Shown in pieces: positions 17,074 to 27,692 of a stretch of 64,000 nucleotides of DNA (the first letter of the stretch is position 1; each line of letters begins with the position of its first letter). This stretch comes from Prevotella pectinovora (GTDB taxonomy: Bacteria; Bacteroidota; Bacteroidia; Bacteroidales; Bacteroidaceae). Position numbers and translations under genes: made by a program. Location: contig NZ_JXQI01000060.1 of assembly GCF_000834015.1 (NCBI RefSeq), positions 124,001 to 188,000 of the forward strand. The letters are read 5' to 3'. The notes under the pieces were generated by a model. It had not been told where the DNA came from. It was given only the letters and a program-made list of their open reading frames with translations, and did no database searches.

Positions 17074-17102
17074 GACTTTACAAATATAATGTGAAACAAT
17101 TG

Positions 17103-19628
17103 TCAGAAGCGCACCTTCATGACCTTCTCTCCGCTCTTCACCACATACACGCCCTTAGGCAATGATGATATAGATGTGGCGATGCGCTGGCCTGAGAGGC
17201 TATACACTTCGGCATCGGCTGGTATTGCCTCAACAGAGGTGATGGTACCGATGGAGCTGACTTCTATGTTGTAATAACCCTTTTCCGACACCGCACCCTG
17301 ATACACTGCTTCTATGGCTACGGTGTGTGTGCCTGCCGTGATTCCGCGGAGCGTGAACTCCGGCGTGGTCGGCTCGCCCACCTTCTCTGAGTCGAGATAT
17401 ACGTTGTAGTTGACCACGTTGCCATAGTCTACCAACGAGGCGCTGCCTGCTGCCGGACCTACCTTGAAGTCGTCGAGCTGGGCAAAGAAGGTGTCGTATG
17501 AGATATAGTGTATGCCGATGCGCACTTTCTTGCCTACATAGTCTGTGAGCGGAGTGGTGAATACCGACCACTGGTCGGACGGCATCTTGGCTGCAGTGCT
17601 GATCTTCACGAAATCTGTAGGGTCATCGCTACCCTCTGAAACGGCAAACTCCAGTGTCTCCGGATAGGTATCGGCATAGCTCTTAGCCGTAACCTGCAGT
17701 TCATAACCGTCGTAGATTGTCAGCTCCGGCGAGATGAGCCATTTGTCTGCCTGACTTGACTGTGGGGAGAAGAAGATGACATATTTGTCGCCGGTGGGGG
17801 CATACATCGCCTTGTCTGTAGGCACCATCGCCGGTTCGGTCTTGGCTGGATTGAACACCATAGGAGGTATTGCCGTAGGGCTTGACTGAGTGCCTGAACC
17901 CGGGAAGCTGATGATATAGCCGGCAAGACTGATCGGATAAACCGGCATCTTGTCGTTGTCTATAGTCTTCCATCCTCCGAACTCTCCTGTAGCGAAGTCG
18001 GCATAATCCTCAAAACTGTCGGTGAAGCCGAGGTCCTGGTTCCATTTCAGCAGTGCCGTCTGCGTACCGTCGTCGGCGGCGGTGAGGTCGGCGGTGATGT
18101 TGTATGGCGTGATTACATTGTCTTCGAGCGTCAGGTCATACTGTGCATCGGCGGTCAGGTCGATGTTTACCGACTGCCCCTTGAAGGCGCCGCCTCCGAT
18201 ATTCATGAGATACTGCCCTTTAGCGAGTGCCTTGAACGATGCCTTGCCGCCGGCAACGACAGCGGTATATGTCTCGCCGCTGGCTGTTGAGAGCATGTTC
18301 AGCTTCTGTCCGTCGGCAGTGAGCTTGCTGTTTGAAGATACGGTGAAGTCTGCTGCCGCATATCCGTCGTGGTTCACGTCTATCGTAGTGGTCACCATCT
18401 CACTCTCTGTCATGAGATATTTCGCCTTCACTCCGAAGGTGTGGGTGCCGGTTGCCACATCATCTATATTATATGTATATCCGTCAGTGGTGGCAACCAG
18501 TGCATCGTCCATATACACCTCGAAACGCTCGTTGGGGTTGGCCGGCGAGAATGCCGCCATATCTGAAGTTACCCTGTGTGCCTTGGCAGCAAGCTGCTTT
18601 GCCGCCGCCGGCTGGGCTGTATAATCCGGCTGACCCACATAGAAATTGTCTACCATCAGCATGAAGGCTCCCGTAGTGGAATTCGCCTCACCTACATAGC
18701 GTATGGCTATCTTCACTTTCTTGCCGGCATACTGCGAGAGGTCGTACTGCATCTCGTGCCATGACTTGTAGTCCACGCTCTCGGCATTGCCTTTGGTGAG
18801 GAGGGTGAAATCTGACTGCACCGGACTGTCGGTCTGGGTGGTGATATATACAAAGAATTCCTCGTTATACTTGTCGGCTGCCTTGGCATAGAAACTGAGG
18901 ATATTGTCGGTGCCTACGGTGATTTCGGGCGATATGAGCCAGTCGTCGTTGGCTTCACCGTTTGCGGTGCGCACGAAACCTACATACTGTTTGCCGTCAT
19001 AAGGACGGAGCACCGGGTAGGAATACCACCATATAGGATCTACTTTGAGGGGATTGATGATCTGTGCATACTGCATCACGCCTCGGTTGGGATAGTCGCC
19101 GGTGAGCGGTGCCGCCATGAGATGGTCGCCGTCGATACCGGTCCAGTCGCCGAAGGTAATGGTGAATGGATCATAGCTCTCGAAATCATCGAAGAATGCC
19201 GGTGCTTCGGTGTTCCATGTCAGCGCCACGCTGTTCTTGCCTGTGAACGGGTCTACATTGAGCTTGGCGTTGAAGGCGAATGGCTTGCGTGTCTTCTCCA
19301 CCAATGTGAGCGACACGTTTTTCTCGGTTTCACCGTCGGCGATGTTGAATGATGTTGTTGCCGGTTCATATCCGTCGCGTGTCACGGCAACGGTGTGGTT
19401 TCCGGCGTATGCCTTCAGCGTGGCCTTGCCCTCGGCATTGAGGGTGACGTTTGAATATGCCACGTCGTAGTCGGTCTGCTTCACGCTGACCGGCTGTCCG
19501 CTGAGATTCTCGCCTGTAGTGGCGACAACGGTGATGTTCAGCGTCTTGTCCTTCTTCTGTGCGGATGCCGGGAGGATACTGCCGAAGAGGACGAAGAGAA
19601 ACATAAGGAGTAGGATATCTTTTCTCAT
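17103..19628 (-). CDS. Secreted protein with two choice-of-anchor J domains and Por sorting tail
   Basis: An 841-residue protein with signal peptide MRKDILLLMFLFVLFGSILPASAQ. A PEGA/CnaB-like module follows (about 28-112). The first choice-of-anchor J (cleaved-adhesin-like) domain is about 145-335 (FFDDFESYDPFTITFGDWTG ... NDDWLISPEITVGTDNILSF ... GAFMLMVDNFYVG). Ig/CnaB-like spacers follow (about 350-515), then a second anchor-J domain, about 530-720 (FTDSFEDYADFATGEFGGWK ... DKWLISPELTI ... FFAQLDDFKVG). The C-terminus VYSLSGQRIATSISSLPKGV ending YVVKSGEKVMKVRF is a type IX secretion sorting domain. These modules are found in secreted adhesins and proteases; no catalytic motif is seen, so a binding role is the best inference. 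Confidence 0.78.
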   Translation of the reverse strand: MRKDILLLMFLFVLFGSILPASAQKKDKTLNITVVATTGENLSGQPVSVKQTDYDVAYSNVTLNAEGKATLKAYAGNHTVAVTRDGYEPATTSFNIADGETEKNVSLTLVEKTRKPFAFNAKLNVDPFTGKNSVALTWNTEAPAFFDDFESYDPFTITFGDWTGIDGDHLMAAPLTGDYPNRGVMQYAQIINPLKVDPIWWYSYPVLRPYDGKQYVGFVRTANGEANDDWLISPEITVGTDNILSFYAKAADKYNEEFFVYITTQTDSPVQSDFTLLTKGNAESVDYKSWHEMQYDLSQYAGKKVKIAIRYVGEANSTTGAFMLMVDNFYVGQPDYTAQPAAAKQLAAKAHRVTSDMAAFSPANPNERFEVYMDDALVATTDGYTYNIDDVATGTHTFGVKAKYLMTESEMVTTTIDVNHDGYAAADFTVSSNSKLTADGQKLNMLSTASGETYTAVVAGGKASFKALAKGQYLMNIGGGAFKGQSVNIDLTADAQYDLTLEDNVITPYNITADLTAADDGTQTALLKWNQDLGFTDSFEDYADFATGEFGGWKTIDNDKMPVYPISLAGYIISFPGSGTQSSPTAIPPMVFNPAKTEPAMVPTDKAMYAPTGDKYVIFFSPQSSQADKWLISPELTIYDGYELQVTAKSYADTYPETLEFAVSEGSDDPTDFVKISTAAKMPSDQWSVFTTPLTDYVGKKVRIGIHYISYDTFFAQLDDFKVGPAAGSASLVDYGNVVNYNVYLDSEKVGEPTTPEFTLRGITAGTHTVAIEAVYQGAVSEKGYYNIEVSSIGTITSVEAIPADAEVYSLSGQRIATSISSLPKGVYVVKSGEKVMKVRF

Positions 19629-19711
19629 ATCGCGTTGTTTTTCGTTTATATTGTTTCCTGATTATCTGCCTATACCATAGCGAACTGCGGCTGCGGCAAG
19701 AAATGCGGGAA

Positions 19712-19761
19712 AATAAAAAAAGGTAACGGGGTGTCCCGCCTGCTGGGGCGGGACTGTTACC
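19712..19761 (-). terminator. Terminator of the 1123-residue protein gene
   Basis: GGTAAC (19722-19727) pairs with GTTACC (19756-19761), and GTCCCGCC (19733-19740) with GGCGGGAC (19747-19754). On the minus strand the hairpin is followed by seven T. It separates the 1123-residue gene from the 841-residue gene. Confidence 0.78.
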
Positions 19762-19788
19762 CATTACCAATACTAATTTTCAAAGAAT

Positions 19789-22700
19789 TTATTTAACAGT
19801 TACCTTCATGGTCTTCACACCGTCGGCGGTCTGCATCCTTACGACATAGATGCCGTTCTCGAGCTGGTCGAGTGTCTGCATTCCGGTTCCCTTGGCGAGC
19901 TGCGATCCGTTCAGAGAGTATACTGTGACTGCAGCGTTCTGTGCGTCTTCAGCACTGATGCCCTGGATGTTGCTGCCTTCTGCCGGCACGAAGTTGGTGA
20001 ACGTGAAGTCGTCGTAGAATGCCTGGAGAGCAAATGTCGCGTTGTAGTCGCGCACTGCCACGTAGATGTCCTTGCCTGCGTATGCAGAGAGGTCGATGAC
20101 GTAGTGTTTCCAGTCTGCACGGTCGAGGAACGGAATCTCCTCAAGCGGCAATACCTCTGTGAACTGGTCGGTGCTGCTGTTGCCTGTCTCGCTGACGAGC
20201 ACTGCCACCTTATGCTTTGCTGATGGCAACACGCTCTGCAGACTCTCCAGGTTGCGTGCCCAGAAGTCGAACTGTGCGCCTTCTCCAGCCTTGAGCTTCT
20301 GACTGATAATCCAGTTGTCGCCCGTGATGTTCTCCGACAACGGTGTTCCAGCCATGAGCACTGCGTCGCCTGATATTGGAGCGATGCCGTTGTGGTTAGG
20401 ACGCTCGTAGACGATGGTGAAAGCGAAGACGCCACCGCTCTCCGGACATTCTGTGCCGTAGTATGTGAAGCGTGATGTTGCAGCTCTGTCCACGTCAATC
20501 ATTGTGAAGTCGTTCTTCCAGTTGTGGTCGAGGTCGTTGTCCTCGAATGAATAGTAGTAAACGTTGCTTGCCAACGCTGTTCCCTCAACAGGGAGCGAAA
20601 GGGTGTAGCCGCTCTCGAATGTCACTGTGAGGTTGTCGCTTACTGTAGAAACGGCATCCTTGGCATTGAACTGAACGTTGAACTTCTGTCCCTCACCGGC
20701 TGCTATCTCGTCGCCTGCCTTGATGGATGTCTCGAAGTTGCCGGTTGCGAACGTTGCGCTCTTGACCTTGAGCGTATTGGCTCCCTTGTTGATGAGTGTG
20801 AAGATGTCGCCGGAATTGGTTGCCATGTTGTAGTTCACCTTGCCTGCGTTCCATCCGCTCTTGTTGAGGATTGCCTTGTCGCCTTCTTTCTCTTCCAATA
20901 CCACATTGTCGAGAGCTCCGCCTGAATCCTTGCCGCTGTAGCTGTAGTGTGTCCAGCGGAACTTCACTGTCTTGCCTGCGTATTCTGCGAGGTCGAACGA
21001 TTCTCTGATCCAGTAGATCTTCTCCTTCGCCCAGTCTGTTGACATGTAAGAGAGTTCTTTCCATTCACCGTCGGCATAGATTTCGAAGGTCAGCTTCTCA
21101 ACGCCGTTGTTAGGCTCTATGTTTACTTTCTTTTCAATGCCGCTCGCATCTGCCACGAGGTCTGTAGGATGACGGTCGCCCCAGTCGAATGATATTGCCA
21201 TGGTCTTGTTGGCAGGGAGCTTGAACTCCTGTGTAGACACTGAGATATGCTCGCCGTTATTGAGCCATGTGGCATAGAGGCATGGCATTGGATTGCCTGA
21301 TACTGTATTGACGCTCCATTCGCGGTTATACTGCGACTCGCCTTCTGTGGTCCAGCCTGTCGGCAGATTGTCGCCACTGAAGTCCTCGGTATATGGATAG
21401 TCGGCAACCGAAGCGTCTTTCTGTGTGGTGAAGCGCCATTCCGGAGATTTCGTTGCCTGGCCTGCAGCGTTGTATGCCACTACCTTCCAGTAGTATGTAG
21501 TCTCATAGTCGGCTGTTGGGATTGTATAGGTGAGCACGTTGCCCACATTCTGTCCGTCGATCACGTTGTAAACGCCTTCTGCTGTTCCCACATAGAGGTT
21601 GTAGCCCTCGGCGAACAATGCCGGTGTCCATTCGAGCTTGATGTCCTTAGGATAGATGTCTGTTGCCTTGTCCTTAGGTGTCACCACCTTGCAGGTGTCT
21701 GGCACGCCGTCCTGTCCGTAGAGTGCAGGAAGGAGGATACGGTCGAGATAGAAGTTGCTGCACTCCGGCACGTAGCCGTCGTTTGATGTCACGCCGGTGT
21801 TCACCCAGCGCACGTATGAGTTGTCTGTTCCTGTGCCGAGGTCAACGGTCTGTGTCACCTTCACGTTGCTCTTGCTGACATCTTGGTATGGGAATATCCA
21901 TTTCTCGGTCCATGTCTTTCCGCCGTCGGTAGAGAGTTCCACCTTGATGTCGTTGCTCTGGTATGTAGTACCGTCTTCGCTGGTGAAGTCGTTGTAGTAT
22001 TCGAATATCACCTTGCCGCCATTGGTGAGGTCGAGACGTGGCGTAGTGATGTAGTTGTCCTGCATGTCTACGCTTGCCACTGCCGAGCGGTCGCCCTCAA
22101 GGGCTGTAGATGTTGCCGACCATCCTGAGTTCTTCCATCCTGCCGGTGGGAAATATGCCTCGAAGGTTTCCTCTGTCATACCGTCGGGCAGCATTTCCTT
22201 GGTTGCCTTCAGGGTGATGGTGAGGTCGCCGCCATTGGTATGGAGCACCACGTCAGCTGACGATGGACTGGCAAGCGAAGCGGTATACGACAGCTGGAAG
22301 CTGACCGCCTCGTTCTTGTCGAGGTTCACTGTGGTAGGGTCGAGTGTCATCTTAACGCAGTCAGGCATGTCGACGCCTGTTATCTGCAGACCCTTCTTGC
22401 CCACGTTGGTGAGGGTGAACTGCTTGGTATAGAATTTCTCTCCGAGATACATCTTGCCGTAGTCATAGCTCGTGAGGTTGAGCTTGCCCACTGGTGTAGT
22501 GGCTGGAGTGAACTGCTTCACGAGCACGTTGTCCAATGCCATGGAGTTTGAATTGGTGGTGAGCATCTTGTACACAAAGGCGATCTTCACCTTCTGGCCC
22601 TTCCATTCGCTGAGGTCGAGCTTGCTTGACTGTGTCTGCCAACCCACGAAGTTGGTCACTCCGCTCTCTTTCAGGTCTTCTGGATTCTGGATGGAGAATA

Positions 22701-23160
22701 TCGTCTCGGCATTGGCGAGGTCACCGTTTTTCACGATGCGCACCTGCAGGTCGTACAGGGACTCGGCACTGAATGCCACCTGCGAGGTCTTCCAGTCGAA
22801 GCTCAGCTGATAGGTGTCGTCGAGGTCGAGCTCAGGTGTGAGCAGGATTTCCTCTCTCGGTCCGGCGCCGTCGGCACCCGAAAACATCTGTCCGTCGCAA
22901 TATGCCACGTGTTTACCGGATATCGTACCTTTTTCAGAATAATAGTTGGTCCATTTATACTGGGGGGTCTCGCCGGCGTAGGTGTCTACCGTTGTCCACC
23001 CTTGGCCGCTGGCTACAGGACGCGAGAATGGAGTGTCTTCTTCCGAAGCTCTCACATAGTCGGTCTCAAAACCCTCGTCGAGCAATACTTTCTGTGCGCT
23101 GACGCTTACAGAAGTAGCAAACATTGCCGCTAACAGCATTAAAGATTTAAACTTTTTCAT
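19789..23160 (-). CDS. Large secreted protein with repeated anchor-J domains, FnIII and Por tail
   Basis: A 1123-residue protein with signal peptide MKKFKSLMLLAAMFATSVSV plus SAQ. Modules in order: anchor-J 1 (about 24-215, LLDEGFETDYVRASEEDTPF ... MALDNVLVKQF); an ASH-like module (about 222-320); anchor-J 2 (about 330-490, FEAYFPPAGWKNSGWS); a fibronectin type III-like domain (about 500-590, DIKLEWTPALFAEGYNLYVG ... TTYYWKVVAYNAAG); anchor-J 3 (about 598-780, YTEDFSGDNLPTGWTTEGES); another ASH-like module; anchor-J 4 (about 880-1040, YYSFEDNDLDHNWKNDFTMI ... FYDDFTFTNFV). The end VYSLNGSQLAKGTGMQTLDQ through VRMQTADGVKTMKVTVK is a Por sorting domain. No catalytic residues are recognisable. 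It probably acts at the cell surface in adhesion or ligand binding. It is the first gene, in transcription order, of four adjacent secreted-protein genes. Confidence 0.8.
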   Translation of the reverse strand: MKKFKSLMLLAAMFATSVSVSAQKVLLDEGFETDYVRASEEDTPFSRPVASGQGWTTVDTYAGETPQYKWTNYYSEKGTISGKHVAYCDGQMFSGADGAGPREEILLTPELDLDDTYQLSFDWKTSQVAFSAESLYDLQVRIVKNGDLANAETIFSIQNPEDLKESGVTNFVGWQTQSSKLDLSEWKGQKVKIAFVYKMLTTNSNSMALDNVLVKQFTPATTPVGKLNLTSYDYGKMYLGEKFYTKQFTLTNVGKKGLQITGVDMPDCVKMTLDPTTVNLDKNEAVSFQLSYTASLASPSSADVVLHTNGGDLTITLKATKEMLPDGMTEETFEAYFPPAGWKNSGWSATSTALEGDRSAVASVDMQDNYITTPRLDLTNGGKVIFEYYNDFTSEDGTTYQSNDIKVELSTDGGKTWTEKWIFPYQDVSKSNVKVTQTVDLGTGTDNSYVRWVNTGVTSNDGYVPECSNFYLDRILLPALYGQDGVPDTCKVVTPKDKATDIYPKDIKLEWTPALFAEGYNLYVGTAEGVYNVIDGQNVGNVLTYTIPTADYETTYYWKVVAYNAAGQATKSPEWRFTTQKDASVADYPYTEDFSGDNLPTGWTTEGESQYNREWSVNTVSGNPMPCLYATWLNNGEHISVSTQEFKLPANKTMAISFDWGDRHPTDLVADASGIEKKVNIEPNNGVEKLTFEIYADGEWKELSYMSTDWAKEKIYWIRESFDLAEYAGKTVKFRWTHYSYSGKDSGGALDNVVLEEKEGDKAILNKSGWNAGKVNYNMATNSGDIFTLINKGANTLKVKSATFATGNFETSIKAGDEIAAGEGQKFNVQFNAKDAVSTVSDNLTVTFESGYTLSLPVEGTALASNVYYYSFEDNDLDHNWKNDFTMIDVDRAATSRFTYYGTECPESGGVFAFTIVYERPNHNGIAPISGDAVLMAGTPLSENITGDNWIISQKLKAGEGAQFDFWARNLESLQSVLPSAKHKVAVLVSETGNSSTDQFTEVLPLEEIPFLDRADWKHYVIDLSAYAGKDIYVAVRDYNATFALQAFYDDFTFTNFVPAEGSNIQGISAEDAQNAAVTVYSLNGSQLAKGTGMQTLDQLENGIYVVRMQTADGVKTMKVTVK

Positions 23161-23311
23161 TGGCTTTGCTTTTTGGGATTATTATTGTTATATCTATTTC
23201 GTTAAACACATATTTATATATAGAGGGAATAATATTTGTGAATCAATCACCATACTGGTTGTTCCTTTCTGCCGACAACTGACTTCTTGTATCATCGTGT
23301 CGTTTCATCGG

Positions 23312-23319
23312 CAAAAGTA
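23312..23319 (-). promoter_or_regulatory. Candidate -7 box for the 1123-residue protein gene
   Basis: CAAAAGTA reads TACTTTTG on the minus strand, a perfect TAnnTTTG box, about 150 bp before the start codon. No good -33 box is at standard spacing. Confidence 0.4.
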
Positions 23320-23519
23320 ATAAAAAAACTCACTTTTTGCTAACATTTTATGCAAAAATACGGCAGGCAATCTATTAAAATACAATTTGTCGCATTAATT
23401 TGTAATGCAAAAGATACAAAATGGAAGATTTTGCATGACCACCGCCAATAAAGTTACGGATTAAAATCAGTCAGAGAGAAATAGTAACAATGACAATCAT
23501 AACAAGCATATAAAAATTA

Positions 23520-23565
23520 AAAAACCTTAGACAGGACACACAATGCCTTGCCTAAGGTTTTCTTG
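23520..23565 (-). terminator. Strong hairpin with U-tract on the minus strand, no matching gene
   Basis: AAAACCTTAG (23521-23530) pairs with CTAAGGTTTT (23552-23561), extended inward by AGG/CCT-type pairs. Read on the minus strand it ends in TTTTTTAATTTTT. A plus-strand role is weaker (TTTTCTTG). There is no intact minus-strand gene directly to its right, so it may end a lost gene or a small RNA. Confidence 0.55.
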
Positions 23566-24240
23566 TTCGCGTCCGAACAAATACTACATGTTATTTAATC
23601 ATTACCTTCAATATAATTTATTCATTTCTGCTAAAAATGTACTTGGAAATATTATATATTATGTCTGTTTTTTCTCTTTTCATACTGACTGTCATGACCT
23701 GTTCGCAGTTTCGCGTCGTGGAGGAATGGAATGTAAAAGACCAGATAACCTCACTTGACCGGCTTTTCTACGTCAAGATGCATTTTTGAAAGACTTTGGA
23801 TGAAATGTCTGGATTGGGTTAGCAATTGACTTTCGACCTTAGAAACTATGAACCTATCATTTGTAGTCGTTATGACTATAGAGATTGATGAATAATGTAA
23901 CGGCTTGTGGTGCCAGTTAATAGTTGTCTCTAACGGGAGAATATGTCATTATCGTTGACGCTCCCACAAAAGTTGATTTCACGATTTCTTGTCCTTTTTA
24001 TATGCTTTCGTCAGTAGTATCGTATGTTTCCTTTAATTAAATTATTACTATGTTCCTTGTTTTGTTATTACGCCTGCAAATATATTGCTTTATTTTATTT
24101 TCACAAAACAATATATCACTTTTTTTTGTGCTTTTTGAAAAAATCGCAAAAATATACGCTTTTTTTAGTGCACAATGTCTCTACTACATTATATATAAGA
24201 CAATGTAAATGCAAAATTGCCGTTTTGCTACAGATTGTAA
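23566..24240. other. AT-rich intergenic DNA, nothing recognised
   Basis: No plausible gene or repeat could be identified on either strand. The base composition is clearly lower in GC than the flanking genes and homopolymer runs are frequent. Short open frames here have no start context, family resemblance or codon bias. Confidence 0.5.
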
Positions 24241-24617
24241 GAAAACACTCTGTTCTGCTTAAATGATATACAGGGATGGCAAAGCCAAAGCTACATATTG
24301 AAAGAAAGAGGATTGAACAAATATTGGATATTTTATCACAAAGAAATAACAAAGTGTCACTTACAAATTGACTGTATACATTCGGAATTGGAAAAAGATT
24401 GACAATAACATAGAAAACGGACAAAAAGAAAGAAAAAAGTAAGTAGATAAATCATTACCCTGCTCATAATAAGAAACCAGAAGAATATCATGCAAGAAGT
24501 GGATGGCAACCAGACGAAAAAACCATAACTTGTCTTGACCATTGCTACAGCTCTGATAAGTCAGGACCTCTTGCCAGGTATGGCTTCGTAACATACAAAC
24601 TAAAATCACTTGATTGA
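24241..24617 (+). pseudogene. Possible decayed coding remnant in two frames
   Basis: Two adjacent stop-to-stop frames look protein-like but lack start codons. One runs 24241-24402 (contains NDIQGWQSQSYILKERGLNK, then YWIFYHKEIT). The other runs 24447-24617 (contains ARSGWQPDEKTITCLDHCYS, then SDKSGPLARYGFVTYKLKSL). They are in different frames, as expected after a frameshift. I do not recognise the family. Random open frames in AT-rich DNA remain an alternative. Confidence 0.25.
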
Positions 24618-24720
24618 AAAACTGTTGGAAAATAAAAGTTTTTTCCGATGAAACCGCCAATTCTTAGATCACAATCAACTACTATGGCTTGCTTTTAGAA
24701 GGTCGAAATATAATTGTCTT

Positions 24721-24912
24721 TTAACCCAAATCGGTCGTTAGGGCTTGCTTGGATTTTGTTTTTTAGAAGGATGGATTTTGTTTGGCTTTTAATGAGTAAT
24801 AGCGGGCTATTGCGAATTAAAAACAGACGAAAGACGCCTTATGAAAATCAAAAGACTGCAAGCAGTTATTTGAATTATATATTAAACGGCCTAATGACCG
24901 ATGGGGGGGGGT
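24721..24912 (+). mobile_element. MITE-like element, copy 1 (damaged right end)
   Basis: The left end is the motif AACCCAAATCGGTCGTTAGG at 24723-24742 and the right end is its inverse, CCTAATGACCGAT, at 24890-24902, interrupted by a run of nine G. The internal ~150 bp is nearly identical to the copy at 49295-49481 (for example AATGAGTAATAGCGGGCTAT and ACTGCAAGCAGTTATT). There is no coding capacity for a transposase, so mobility would depend on an enzyme encoded elsewhere. Confidence 0.7.
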
Positions 24913-24917
24913 AACGA

Positions 24918-25107
24918 TAATCAAGCACAAAATATACACATAAGAATGTTTTTTTACGGGAAAAAGTATCATAGTATCATTTTATGGTCTCTCAGAACGG
25001 CTAAAATCCTGCAAGCCAACGAGTAACGCCAATGATACTTTTCCGAACTCTTTACAGAAAAGTATCATTGATGTATCATCGAAATATCATACAGCTTTAT
25101 TTATTTT
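24918..25107. repeat. Region of short inverted repeats built on AAGTATCAT
   Basis: CAATGATACTTTTC (25030-25043) and GAAAAGTATCATTG (25057-25070) form a perfect 14-bp inverted repeat with a 13-base loop. Further partial copies of the unit occur near 24965-24983 and 25070-25091. No T-tract follows, so it is not a typical terminator. Confidence 0.5.
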
Positions 25108-25420
25108 AACCCCAATCGGTCATTAGAACCATCCTGACCTTCCTAAAGGGAAGGGACAAGTTACTCTGCATATTGCCATCAGCCCCCACCTATCCTCCCC
25201 CGTAGGGGAGGGACTGGTTACTCTTGACTGCCTGTTTACCAGTGGGTTATCCATAATTTTGCAACTTGACCACCAATGGTCATCAGTATTCGAAGTAAAC
25301 GGCACCACCACTCTATGACAGAAACGGAGTAACCTGCATCTCCCCTTCGGGGGAGAACGAGAGGGGGCTGAAGTCAGAGGCAGAGTAATCTGTTACTCCA
25401 CTTTGGGAATGTTAGGTTGT
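25108..25420. repeat. Cluster of intergenic repeats (end motif plus GGGAGGGAC/GTTACTC units)
   Basis: At 25108-25127 there is a single copy of the dispersed motif (CCCCAATCGGTCATTAG). After it come G/C-rich palindromic pieces each joined to GTTACTC: near 25140-25165, near 25190-25222 (TCCTCCCCCGTAGGGGAGGG), and an inverted form near 25328-25365 (GAGTAACCTGCATCTCCCCT). No open frame of note covers it. Confidence 0.45.
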
Positions 25421-25537
25421 AACCAAGAGCGTATGGGTTACAGATAAAACACCATAAAACCATTTGTCATTCCGTGATGTCGCTGTATCCCCAGCCTATG
25501 GTTGATGGACAGCAGTCTATGATCCTGTCAGAGAGTA

Positions 25538-25855
25538 CAAAATCTGCCCAACTGGGGCAACGTGCTTGCCCATGTTGGGCAACGTGCTTGCCCCACTTGG
25601 GCACGCTGCTTGCCCCACTTGGGCAGAAAATGCACCAGACGGCTGCCCAATAAGTTAATGTTGTAATATCCATATTCCTGTTTTCTGGATTCTGCCAACA
25701 CATGCAATTCCTGCCATCTGAATTCCTGCCATCTGATACTTCCTCTCATCAGCAAACCATCCAGACAATTGCCTGACAGTTGTCTGACAGCCAACTGCCT
25801 GAATATCAAAGCACTACATGAAAAAACCAGACAATCTGACAGTTTTGACGATTTT
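25538..25855 (-). repeat. Dispersed ~300-bp element, copy A (minus orientation)
   Basis: Reverse-complemented, this stretch aligns along its whole length with 49560-49856: both carry ACTGTCAG, CAATTGTCTGGATGGTT, GTTGGCAGAATC, GAAAACAGGAATATGG, TTAACTTATTGG and then an array of GGGCAAGC-type palindromes. The array here (25555-25626) has three and a bit units at an exact 22-bp spacing. A 93-codon minus-strand frame covers it, but the 22-bp period breaks any peptide repeat and the other copy has stops, so I treat it as non-coding. Confidence 0.7.
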
Positions 25856-25860
25856 TTAGT

Positions 25861-27335
<1,475 letters not shown>

Positions 27336-27401
27336 TTGCGGACCGAGAGGCTAAGGAGCAATCATCGGAACGCAATCCTGACAAAAAAAAGACACCACGA
27401 T

Positions 27402-27440
27402 ACTCCCCATATTGCGCTTCATGCCGTATGGGGAGTTTTT
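27402..27440 (+). terminator. Rho-independent terminator after trpS
   Basis: ACTCCCCATA (27402-27411) pairs with TATGGGGAGT (27427-27436) and a run of T follows. Position and strand fit trpS. Confidence 0.82.
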
Positions 27441-27528
27441 ACATATAATAAAAGGTTATCAATTTGACACTTTAAAAGAAGGATTTTAATCATATTGCCA
27501 ATTTTTATCTAATATTTTTTGGATTTTA

Positions 27529-27560
27529 TTTGTACATCTCAAAAAATATCTCGACTTTTG
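27529..27560 (+). promoter_or_regulatory. Candidate promoter of the 489-residue secreted protein gene
   Basis: TTTG (27529-27532) lies 20 bp before GACTTTTG (27553-27560), one mismatch from TAnnTTTG. Transcription would begin near 27567, giving a leader of about 125 nt. Apart from this and the trpS terminator, the 27336-27692 gap shows nothing else. Confidence 0.5.
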
Positions 27561-27692
27561 CAAGCGGAACGTTATTCAAGAAGCAAAATTGCAATGAGGA
27601 AAGATGAAAAACAGTATAAATTGCAAGAAAGGAAACGTTAGAGAGAAACATACAACAACTGATTAAATTATCAACTAAATAAATTTAAGCTT

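Noticed and set aside
25555..25626. Could the 22-bp units be a CRISPR array?
   Set aside because: There are no spacers between the units, and no cas genes anywhere in the window.
25528..25809. 93-codon minus-strand frame with Gly-Gln-Ala-Arg-Cys-Pro-like repeats
   Set aside because: The repeat period of 22 bp shifts the frame each unit, and the related copy at 49560 has in-frame stops, so it is a repeat element and not a gene.
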